Positions 54,522-63,054 of a stretch of 64,000 nucleotides of DNA are shown one piece after another (the first letter of the stretch is position 1; every line of letters begins with the position of its first letter). The stretch lies in contig NZ_JAHKPT010000021.1 of NCBI RefSeq assembly GCF_018860635.1, positions 280,674 to 344,673 on the forward strand, written 5' to 3'. Source of the DNA: Aliiglaciecola lipolytica (GTDB lineage Bacteria; Pseudomonadota; Gammaproteobacteria; Enterobacterales; Alteromonadaceae). The notes beneath the pieces are model-generated. The model saw only the letters and a list, made by a program, of their open reading frames with translations, had not been told where the DNA came from and ran no database searches. Both the position numbers and the translations under genes were made by a program.

Positions 54522-54546
54522 TTGCTCGTACTCCTAACGTGAGCAA
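54522..54546 (+). ncRNA. Second CTCCTAACGT-loop hairpin
   Basis: TTGCTC (54522-54527) pairs with GAGCAA (54541-54546). The 13-base loop contains CTCCTAACGT, the same as in the flagellin 1 trailer at 51863-51877. The outer stem pairs differ but remain complementary. Confidence 0.5.
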
Positions 54547-54549
54547 GTT

Positions 54550-54578
54550 GGCCAGGTCATTTGATCTGGCCTTTTTTT
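54550..54578 (+). terminator. Terminator downstream of flagellin 3
   Basis: GGCCAGGTCA (54550-54559) pairs with TGATCTGGCC (54562-54571), closing on a tight loop and followed by seven T. Confidence 0.9.
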
Positions 54579-54993
54579 ATTCTTATGCCAAAAAAATGGC
54601 TTTTCTATTTTGTCTCACGTTTATACTTGCATAACTTAGCAATCGCTGTGCCAAAACTCGCTCAAGTCTAAAAGTGAAATATTCAAAGTAACAAACACAT
54701 TTAAATTACAACAAAGTAATATTGCTCAGTTGGCGGTCACCTACGTTAACCAAATCGCATTTAACTTTGCTTCCTTGAGGTGACTCTGACTCAATGCGCA
54801 ATATTTAGTTCAAACCAATTAAATGGGCGTTGAAAAATAAACATTGGGCTTCCTACATAAAACCAGCCTAAACACCTTTTTATCTCCTGCTATTCACTTA
54901 TCTTTTTAAAATAAATATTCATTATTTTTCATCTTTATATAAAAATTGTTATTTTTCAATTATTTACATTTAACGAAAAAATAATAAAAAAAC
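54579..54993. other. AT-rich intergenic DNA before flagellin 4
   Basis: About 415 bases with no open frame, no RNA gene and no clear structure. Base composition falls sharply to AT towards 54900-54990, just before the sigma-28 promoter. Confidence 0.5.
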
Positions 54994-55020
54994 TAAAGAT
55001 CTTCAAGTAGCGGTCGATAA
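54994..55020 (+). promoter_or_regulatory. Sigma-28 promoter of flagellin 4
   Basis: TAAA (54994-54997), exactly 15 bases, then GTCGATAA (55013-55020), seven of eight matching the FliA consensus. The leader to the ATG is about 150 bases. Confidence 0.88.
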
Positions 55021-55180
55021 CATTAGTTGAGGGGAATTCTTTTTAAAGAATTTTATGTTGAGAATCGGTAGAGGTGCTGATTCTTAAACAAAGAGAGGAG
55101 GCTTACAAGATTTATTTCTTGGAAGTCAAAATTGAGGCGAATTACCTTATCAGTTAATAGGTAGTTCTCAGGAGGTAAAT

Positions 55181-56005
55181 ATGGGTTTATATGTAAACAC
55201 CAATGTGTCGTCTTTGAATGCGCAGCGCCAGTTGTTTGATTCAGGACAGGCACTTAGCACATCATTTGAAAGATTGTCGTCAGGCTTTCGTATCAACCGA
55301 GCAGCAGATGATGCGGCCGGTTTACAAATCTCAGATCGTCTTACTACTCAGGTACAAGGTCTAAACCAAGCGGTACGTAATGCAAACGATGCTATTTCAC
55401 TAGCACAAACAGCTGAAGGTGCATTAGGTGAGGTTACATCATCATTGCAACGTATTCGTACTCTGGCGGTACAATCTCAAAACGGGATTAATACATCTGC
55501 TGACCGTTTAGCACTGCAAAAAGAAGTTTCTGCATTGAAAACGGAAATCTCACGTATCTCAACCGATTCACAATTCGCCGGTGTTGATATTTTGAAGGGA
55601 TCTTTCTCGGCAGCTTTCTTAGTTGGAGCAAATGGCGGACAAACTATATCCGTGAACTTATCTCGCTCTGGCGGTTACGGTTCTTCTGGTTTGAATATAG
55701 GTTCTCTTTCAGTTGCCACTATCGCAGGTGCATCTGGTGCACTAACTTCGATTGATAATGCAATATCAACAGTGGGTGCTGTGCGAGCCGATTTAGGTGC
55801 GTTGCAAAACCGTTTCCAATCAACCATTCGTAACCTTAGCAATATTTCAGAAAACATTGCCGGTGCACGTTCACGTATTCGTGATACAGACTTTGCAACG
55901 GAAACAGCTGAACTAACCCGTAATCAAATTGTTCAACAGGCCTCTTTGTCTGTGCTTAGCCAAGCAAATCAGCGACCTCAGTCGGCGTTGTCTTTGCTAG
56001 GATAA
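55181..56005 (+). CDS. Flagellin 4 (short, type A)
   Basis: The product is 274 residues, the same length as flagellin 1 and very similar to it: [75 protein letters not shown] at the N-terminus and [12 protein letters not shown] at the end. The main differences are in the central 60 residues. AGGAGG is a near-perfect ribosome site. It has the strongest sigma-28 promoter of the four, so it may be the major filament subunit. flaG follows. Confidence 0.97.
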   Translation: MGLYVNTNVSSLNAQRQLFDSGQALSTSFERLSSGFRINRAADDAAGLQISDRLTTQVQGLNQAVRNANDAISLAQTAEGALGEVTSSLQRIRTLAVQSQNGINTSADRLALQKEVSALKTEISRISTDSQFAGVDILKGSFSAAFLVGANGGQTISVNLSRSGGYGSSGLNIGSLSVATIAGASGALTSIDNAISTVGAVRADLGALQNRFQSTIRNLSNISENIAGARSRIRDTDFATETAELTRNQIVQQASLSVLSQANQRPQSALSLLG

Positions 56006-56043
56006 TTTGATTAGCTTTTTTAAGGTTAGTCTAACAATGATAA

Positions 56044-56072
56044 TGCCACTATACTCTATACAGTTAGTGGCA
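56044..56072 (+). promoter_or_regulatory. Hairpin between flagellin 4 and flaG
   Basis: TGCCACTA (56044-56051) pairs with TAGTGGCA (56065-56072) across a 13-base loop. There is no T-run, so it is not a simple terminator; it may stabilise the flagellin message or tune read-through to flaG. Confidence 0.5.
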
Positions 56073-56097
56073 AATTGCTTTTAAGTGGAGGTGGAAG

Positions 56098-56523
56098 ATG
56101 GATGTCAATTTTTCACAGTATGGCCAGAATTTTGCACAGCAAGAGGTATCAACACCTGTTTCTGTAAACGTATCTGAACAAAATCAACTCAGAAACGAAC
56201 AGAAAGCGGTCGCCGAGTTTGCGCAAAATGGTCAAGAAAAAGAAAGGCAGGCCGATAACAACGCATCAAACAATGAAAGTTCTTTGAACATTGAAAGTGC
56301 GGTTAGTGAAATAAGTGATTTTCTACAGGCAACTAATCGTCAACTGTCGTTTTCTGTTGATGAAAAGAGTGAACGACAAGTGGTTAAAGTAACCGACTCA
56401 GAGTCTGGGGAAGTGATTAGACAAATCCCCTCTGAAGAAGTACTTGCTTTGTCTGAGAGAATCAAAGATCTCCAGTCTGACGTTGGCAGCGCAGTAGGGG
56501 TATTATTAAACAAACAAGCTTAG
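56098..56523 (+). CDS. flaG: Flagellar protein FlaG
   Basis: The product is 141 residues. The C-terminal half RQLSFSVDEKSERQVVKVTDSESGEVIRQIPSEEVLALSERIKDL is the FlaG domain, while the N-terminal half is low-complexity. FlaG limits filament length in several polar flagellates. GGAGGTGG is the ribosome site. It sits between the flagellins and fliD, as is usual. Confidence 0.92.
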   Translation: MDVNFSQYGQNFAQQEVSTPVSVNVSEQNQLRNEQKAVAEFAQNGQEKERQADNNASNNESSLNIESAVSEISDFLQATNRQLSFSVDEKSERQVVKVTDSESGEVIRQIPSEEVLALSERIKDLQSDVGSAVGVLLNKQA

Positions 56524-56542
56524 TTTTTAAAAGAGGTTCGTT

Positions 56543-58003
56543 ATGACTATTCAATCGTTAGGTGTAGGTTCTGGGCTGGCGTTAGATGATTTAGTCACTC
56601 AGCTAATTGCGGCTGAGCGAGCACCAAAACAGACTCGTTTAGACGACAAAGAAGAGGCCTTAGACGCGGAAATTTCTGGTATTGGCCAGCTAAAATCCAA
56701 AATGAGTGACTTTTTAGACACCGTAGATGAATTGCGCAGCGATAATAATTTGCAAGGGCGTGAGCCTAAGATTACCAACCCAGATGATAGCATCGAGCCT
56801 TTTACTGCTGAAGCTGCCAATAGTGCTGTTAAAGGCGAATATCAAGTAGCTATTACTCAATTAGCTAGTGGTAGCCGGCTAGAAACTGCGGATGCAAGTG
56901 ATGGCGGCTTTGCAAGCAAAAGCGACTCTGTTTTATCCTCAGGTAGCGGTAGTCTTACATTTAAAGTTGATAGCAGCGGCGATAGTTTCGATATTAATGT
57001 TACTGCGGGTCAAACCCTCCAACAACTTGCCAATGCAATAAATAGCTCAGATGATAATTTCGGTATTAACGCCAGTATTATTGATACTGGTACTGCATCT
57101 GGTGGCGCTAAGCTGGTTTTAACTTCATCAACTACAGGTGAAGGAAATGATTTAGTCATTGTCAATAATGATAATTTGGCCGATTTGGATAGAGTTTCCA
57201 CCACAGATTCTACTGAAGTTGCAACCTATCTAGAGCCCGTGGTAAGTGCACAAAATGCGAAAGCGACGATCGACGGCATTGCGGTGGAATCCAGTACTAA
57301 CGAATTTGAAAATACTATTTCAAGTGTTTCGTTTGAAGCATCAACGCTCTCCACTAAAGATTCTTTAGGGGAATTTCAGACTTCCACTCTAAAAATAGGT
57401 TACGACACTGAAGGTTTAGATAAAAAAATTCGAGATTTTGTCGATAACTTTAATGCACTTGCCAAAGAGATCGATACGCTCACCAAATATGGTACCTCTG
57501 AACTAGAAGACGACGGCGTGTTGGCCGGTGATTTTATGGCGCGAAGCATTACTTCTGGCTTAACGAGTATTATCGGCTCTAGTGTGGAATCATCTGCTTT
57601 GGGTGGTTTATTCGCAATCGGAGTAGAGCTTAATTCTGAAGGTAAATTGGAAATTAGTTCATATGATGAGTTTGGACTAGGTAGCGGTGAAGATCGTCTG
57701 GCTGAAGCATTGGAAGATAATTTTGATGATATCGCAGCACTATTTACAGATGATGAGGATGGTATAGCCGCTAGATTGTACGACTATACTAAAGAATACA
57801 CTACTTTTAGTGGGCTGTTAGCTACTCGAGAGCGCTCAGCAAAAGATGAAAAAGATCTGTTGTCTGATGAGCGAGAACAATTCGAGCTTCGCATGCTCGG
57901 CTTTGAAGAAATTTTACGTGATAAATATTTAAATCTTGACCAAACTGTAACTAAACTGAACCAAACCGGTAGTGCGTTATTGGCATCGCTAGGTCAAGCA
58001 TAA
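56543..58003 (+). CDS. fliD: Flagellar filament cap protein FliD (HAP2)
   Basis: The product is 486 residues. TIQSLGVGSGLALDDLVTQLIAAERAPKQTRLDDKEEALDAEISGIGQLKSKMSDFLDTVDEL is the FliD N-terminus, and YLNLDQTVTKLNQTGSALLASLGQ is the C-terminus. GQTLQQLANAINSSDDNFGINASIIDTG is the central domain motif. It caps the filament and directs flagellin insertion, and it starts 19 bases after flaG. Confidence 0.96.
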   Translation: MTIQSLGVGSGLALDDLVTQLIAAERAPKQTRLDDKEEALDAEISGIGQLKSKMSDFLDTVDELRSDNNLQGREPKITNPDDSIEPFTAEAANSAVKGEYQVAITQLASGSRLETADASDGGFASKSDSVLSSGSGSLTFKVDSSGDSFDINVTAGQTLQQLANAINSSDDNFGINASIIDTGTASGGAKLVLTSSTTGEGNDLVIVNNDNLADLDRVSTTDSTEVATYLEPVVSAQNAKATIDGIAVESSTNEFENTISSVSFEASTLSTKDSLGEFQTSTLKIGYDTEGLDKKIRDFVDNFNALAKEIDTLTKYGTSELEDDGVLAGDFMARSITSGLTSIIGSSVESSALGGLFAIGVELNSEGKLEISSYDEFGLGSGEDRLAEALEDNFDDIAALFTDDEDGIAARLYDYTKEYTTFSGLLATRERSAKDEKDLLSDEREQFELRMLGFEEILRDKYLNLDQTVTKLNQTGSALLASLGQA

Positions 58004-58016
58004 GGAGTTGTAATTT

Positions 58017-58448
58017 ATGGCGCTTAAAGGCATCAATGCTTATAAAAAAGGCAATTTAAAACAAGATGTGGCATCTGCGGATCCTCACAAAATTACCCTG
58101 ATGTTGATGCAGGGCGCTTTAGACCGCATGGCCTATGGTAAGGGCTGCATTGAGCGCAGAGATTTTGAAGGTAAGTCAGAGCACTTATCTCGAGTCTCCG
58201 CTATTTTAATGAATCTTCGGGATACCTTAGATTTAGAAATCGGCAGTGAAGTGAGTCAGAATTTATTTAATTTGTATGACTACATGATCCAGCGCGTAAC
58301 TGACGCTAATATTCAGAATGACTTGAAGATCATGGATGAAGTGATTAATCTGTTGTTACCTATTAAGAATGCCTGGGCGAGTATCCCCGAAGATGCGAAA
58401 CAAGAAGCTTATGAAGCGCAAAGGCAAAAACGTACTGCAGTCGTGTGA
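58017..58448 (+). CDS. fliS: Flagellin export chaperone FliS
   Basis: The product is 143 residues. YKKGNLKQDVASADPHKITLMLMQGALDRMAYGKGCIERRDFEGKSEHLSRVSAILMNLRDTLD is typical of FliS, which holds flagellin unfolded in the cytosol. It starts 13 bases after fliD and overlaps the following small gene by 4 bases. Confidence 0.95.
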   Translation: MALKGINAYKKGNLKQDVASADPHKITLMLMQGALDRMAYGKGCIERRDFEGKSEHLSRVSAILMNLRDTLDLEIGSEVSQNLFNLYDYMIQRVTDANIQNDLKIMDEVINLLLPIKNAWASIPEDAKQEAYEAQRQKRTAVV

Positions 58449-58753
58449 GTAAACTAACCTTAAATCATCGATTTACACCAGATAACCTTAAAGATATCAA
58501 TGGCCAAATTGAAGCTGTTTTAGACGCTAAAGAACTTGATAATGAGTTGCTCAAGCAACTAATTATAAAACGCGATGTTGTGGTCACAAATCACCTTAAA
58601 TCCCTAGAGCGAGACAATGAAAAAGTTTTTGCTGAGCATGAAATAATAGTTAACAATACGCTTTCAACGATAGTAGAAAGCCAACTTAAAGAATCTTTAA
58701 CACAATTAAGTGGATTAATTAGAGGCAAGAAAATAGTCAACAAATACAAATAA
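58445..58753 (+). CDS. Small helical protein, FliT-like position
   Basis: The product is 102 residues, beginning at GTG overlapping the fliS stop (GTGA). It is mostly helical and charged (GQIEAVLDAKELDNELLKQLIIKRDVVV). Genes in this place are often FliT, the FliD export chaperone, and length and helicity fit, but the sequence match is not strong enough to be sure. It ends the fliD operon. Confidence 0.65.
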   Translation: MSKLTLNHRFTPDNLKDINGQIEAVLDAKELDNELLKQLIIKRDVVVTNHLKSLERDNEKVFAEHEIIVNNTLSTIVESQLKESLTQLSGLIRGKKIVNKYK

Positions 58754-59229
58754 TTCACTAATATCAATGTTCTTTACTGTCCAAATAGCGTTAAAAATTC
58801 AGCCTGCAAAGTTAGTCAATTATAAAACCTTTCGTTATTAATAATCTCCGAAACATTTTAGTTATGCCGCAATTCTCATAAGCTAATATATTACTTATAC
58901 TGGATTTTTGAACGCAGTATTAGATAATCATTTTTCATAATTGATAGCTCTGAGTTTAGGTTGTGTCACTTAAACCAATAGGAATGGAAATTGCTTGTTA
59001 TGACTATATAGAGGTATAGTTTCAAAAGTTTGACGTTACTTATTGGATTTGAATTGCAAACTACCAAATAGTGATTACATTTAAATCAATTAAGTCGTTG
59101 CTGCGTTTATTAGCGGTTGAAAAACTAAATAGACATATAGCTAGAAACACATATAAACCAACATAAAATTACAAGCAAAAACGCAGTTACATCTTTTCGC
59201 GTTTCAACAGTGTTAGGTAGACAAGATAA
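58754..59229. other. Intergenic region before the pse operon
   Basis: About 476 AT-rich bases between the fliD operon and pseB. I see no open frame, terminator or sigma-28/sigma-54 promoter. It must contain the pse operon promoter. Oligo-A and oligo-T tracts near 59040-59170 may bend the DNA. Confidence 0.5.
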
Positions 59230-60231
<1,002 letters not shown>

Positions 60232-60240
60232 GGCCCAATA

Positions 60241-61404
60241 TTGAATAATCCAAATGATTTGATTCCTTACGGTAAGCACTTTGTTGATGACGACGATGTT
60301 GCTGCTGTAATTGATGTCCTGCAAAACCAATTCCTAACCCAAGGCTGTGTTGTTCCTAAATTCGAGCGAGCATTAACCGATTATACTAATGCCAAATATG
60401 CCACTGCAGTGAATAGTGGTACATCTGGACTGCATGTGGCGTGTTTAGCGCTTGGCGTTGGAAAAGGAGATGTTGTTTGGACTTCTCCCATTTCCTTTGT
60501 TGCCAGTGCAAATTGTGCTTTGTACTGTGGTGCATCAATTGATTTTGTGGACATTGATAGTGCGACGCGAAACATCAGCGTTGAAGCCCTTGAAAACAAA
60601 TTAGCAGAAGCTGCAAACGTTAATCGGTTACCCAAAGCTATTGTCGTCGTACACTTTTCTGGCGCGAGTGGCCCGATGCAAGAAATTGCAAAACTTTGTA
60701 GGCAATACAAAGTGCAGATTATTGAAGATGCGGCGCATGGTTTGGGGGGAAGTTATCAGAATTACAAAATCGGCAGTTGCCAATACTCTGATTTGGCGGT
60801 TTTGAGCTTCCATCCGGTTAAATCTATTACCACCGCTGAAGGCGGTGCTGTGCTGACAAATAATGAAGAATTGCATGAGCGCGCTAAACTGTTCGCTAAG
60901 CATGGGGTAACTCGGGATCCGAAACAAATGCAAGGGCCATCTGATGGACCTTGGTATTATCAACAAGTAGAACTCGGGTATAACTACCGCTTGAGTGATC
61001 TACACGCAGCTTTAGGCTTATCGCAACTCAAAAAATTAGACGGTTTTATTACAAAACGTCAGAATCTAGCCCATCGTTATCAAGACTTGTTGAAACATTT
61101 ACCACTAAAATTACCAGACATGGATAATGCCGATAATGGTGCCTGGCATGTTTATATGATTGAAGTTAAACAGCACGACCGAAGTGCAGTTTATAATGGG
61201 TTAATTGCACGGGGAATCGGCGTTAATGTGCATTATATCCCAATACATCTGCAGCCTTATTATCAAAAGCTTGGTTTTTCTGAGGGGGATTTCCCTAATG
61301 CAGAAGTTTATTATCAAAATGCGTTAACTTTACCTTTATTTCCTAGCATGACAGCCGATGATCAAGACAGAGTTGTGCAAGCATTAAATGAGGTATTAGC
61401 TTGA
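60241..61404 (+). CDS. pseC: UDP-4-keto-6-deoxy-sugar aminotransferase, PseC
   Basis: The product is 387 residues, starting at TTG. It is a PLP enzyme of the DegT/DnrJ/EryC1/StrS group, the second step of pseudaminate synthesis. ATAVNSGTSGLHVACLALGV, VIIEDAAHGLGGSY-type (IIEDAAHGLGG) and SFHPVKSITTAEGGAVLTN with the PLP Lys are seen. YNYRLSDLHAALGLSQL is the family C-terminal motif. Its stop overlaps the next start (TTGA). Confidence 0.95.
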   Translation: MNNPNDLIPYGKHFVDDDDVAAVIDVLQNQFLTQGCVVPKFERALTDYTNAKYATAVNSGTSGLHVACLALGVGKGDVVWTSPISFVASANCALYCGASIDFVDIDSATRNISVEALENKLAEAANVNRLPKAIVVVHFSGASGPMQEIAKLCRQYKVQIIEDAAHGLGGSYQNYKIGSCQYSDLAVLSFHPVKSITTAEGGAVLTNNEELHERAKLFAKHGVTRDPKQMQGPSDGPWYYQQVELGYNYRLSDLHAALGLSQLKKLDGFITKRQNLAHRYQDLLKHLPLKLPDMDNADNGAWHVYMIEVKQHDRSAVYNGLIARGIGVNVHYIPIHLQPYYQKLGFSEGDFPNAEVYYQNALTLPLFPSMTADDQDRVVQALNEVLA

Positions 61405-62093
61405 ATCTAGCTATCATTCCCGCACGAGGCGGAAGTAAACGTATACCGGCAAAAAATATTCGTGATTTTGCGGGCAAGCCGCTTATTGCCTATTCTATTC
61501 AAGCAGCTCAGGAAGCAAACTTGTTTGATAAAATTTGGGTATCTACAGATTCTCAAGAAGTGGCTGATATTGCGATAAAATACGGTGCAGAGGTACCTTT
61601 TCTGCGACCAGAAAATTTATCCAATGATGTCATTGGAACGCGTCCAGTGACTAATCATGGGATACAATATTGTATCGATAATTTTGAAAAACCAGAATTT
61701 TGTTGCTGTATCTATGCTACAGCGCCTTTTTTGCAAGCTGAGTATTTGCAAAAAGGTTTAGTGTCTTTGCAGCAAGATAAAGATAAATCTTTTTCTTTTG
61801 CAGTCACCAGTTTTGCATTTCCTATTCAAAGAGCTATCAGTGTTCAACAAGGTATTGTTGAACCAATGTTCAAGCAAGATATATTTAAGCGTTCACAAGA
61901 TTTAGAAGAAGCTTATCACGATGCTGGACAATTTTATTGGGGCCGAACCGATGACTATTTGTCTAAAAAAGGCATATTTTCGCAACACAGTGTGCCCATT
62001 GTTCTTCCTCGTCATTTGGTTCAAGACATTGACACCCCCGAAGATTGGCAACGTGCAGAATTGATGTATCAAGCCTACGTCAAAGGAATTTAA
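61401..62093 (+). CDS. pseF: Pseudaminic acid cytidylyltransferase, PseF
   Basis: The product is 230 residues, starting at TTG and overlapping pseC by 4 bases. It activates pseudaminic acid with CTP. LAIIPARGGSKRIPAKNIRDFAGKPLIAYSIQAA is the nucleotide-binding motif of CMP-nonulosonate synthetases. DAGQFYWG and LPRHLVQDIDTPEDW are typical of PseF rather than NeuA. Confidence 0.95.
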   Translation: MNLAIIPARGGSKRIPAKNIRDFAGKPLIAYSIQAAQEANLFDKIWVSTDSQEVADIAIKYGAEVPFLRPENLSNDVIGTRPVTNHGIQYCIDNFEKPEFCCCIYATAPFLQAEYLQKGLVSLQQDKDKSFSFAVTSFAFPIQRAISVQQGIVEPMFKQDIFKRSQDLEEAYHDAGQFYWGRTDDYLSKKGIFSQHSVPIVLPRHLVQDIDTPEDWQRAELMYQAYVKGI

Positions 62094-62094
62094 C

Positions 62095-63054
62095 ATGAGT
62101 AAAGTTTTAGTAATCCGTATGCTAGAAATGGGCGATGTCGCTAGCATTGCTGTACCCACTATTCGTCAGCTTCAGCAGCAAAATCCAGATACTGAAGTCT
62201 ACTGTTTGACCCATGGCGGTGGTGTAGATGTACTGCAACTTGCTGTCCCTAATGCGAAAATATTGAGTTTACCTGACCAGCATTGGCCAGATAATATTCT
62301 GCATGCTTTAGAAGCTTTTATTGGTTTAGCCGAGCAAATTATTGAGCTTGGCTTTGAACAAATTCTAAACTTAGATACTGCATTCATGCCTTGTATTTTG
62401 GCTCGATTTCTTAAAGATGCCGGTGAACCTGTGCAGGGTAATTATTTGAGTATACCTCTGCAAAGCCTTCTCGAACAGATTCAAAATCAAAGTTTGAAAC
62501 CTGAATACGTGAATAACGCGGGTGAGTACATGCAGAGTACGTTTATGGGGATGAGCCGCTGGCATAGTCAATGGTGGACAAGTGATAATCTGCCTGATGG
62601 GGGCTACCCTGAATTTTATCTGACTCGTTGTTGTGGTTTTAAAAATATGTCTATGGATTGGCATATTGAGGTTAAACCAGCTCAAAAATATCAAGATGTT
62701 AGTCAGCGCATTATCTATTTGGCACTGAATGATATACAGCATCCTTACCCACAATTACATGAACTGGAAACAATACTAAAAAATAACGGATACCTAGTCA
62801 TACTAGACGACGAACAAGAGACTTTGGGGCTGCGTCTACAAGGCTTGAAAGCGAGTGATCTTTTAGTTTGCTTACCTAATGCAATGTTCTCTTTAGCCAG
62901 TTGTGTTGAGACACCTACTTTATTAATACCAGGGCAACTTGATCCTCGCATTTTGATGCCTGATTATGCAACAGATCAAAACAGTGAGTTTCCTCAGGCT
63001 AATGAACTTGCGCAGAGTATTACGTCAATATTTGAGGCCCAAGAAAATGCATGA
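62095..63054 (+). CDS. GT9-like (heptosyltransferase-type) glycosyltransferase in the pse operon
   Basis: The product is 319 residues. MSKVLVIRMLEMGDVASIAVPTIRQLQQQNPDTEVYCLTHGG matches the N-terminus of heptosyltransferase-type GT9 proteins (GT-B fold). The C-terminal half is divergent (LKASDLLVCLPNAMFSLASCVETPTLLIPGQ), though the last part looks like the nucleotide-sugar site. It occupies the place where pseG often lies, but it is not PseG by sequence. It may transfer a sugar in surface or flagellar glycosylation, or serve an unknown step. It starts 1 base after pseF and overlaps pseI by 8 bases. Confidence 0.7.
   Translation: MSKVLVIRMLEMGDVASIAVPTIRQLQQQNPDTEVYCLTHGGGVDVLQLAVPNAKILSLPDQHWPDNILHALEAFIGLAEQIIELGFEQILNLDTAFMPCILARFLKDAGEPVQGNYLSIPLQSLLEQIQNQSLKPEYVNNAGEYMQSTFMGMSRWHSQWWTSDNLPDGGYPEFYLTRCCGFKNMSMDWHIEVKPAQKYQDVSQRIIYLALNDIQHPYPQLHELETILKNNGYLVILDDEQETLGLRLQGLKASDLLVCLPNAMFSLASCVETPTLLIPGQLDPRILMPDYATDQNSEFPQANELAQSITSIFEAQENA

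Noticed and set aside
62095-63054. Identification as PseG
   Set aside because: The N-terminus matches GT9 heptosyltransferases and lacks the PseG-type glycine-rich start; only position suggests PseG.
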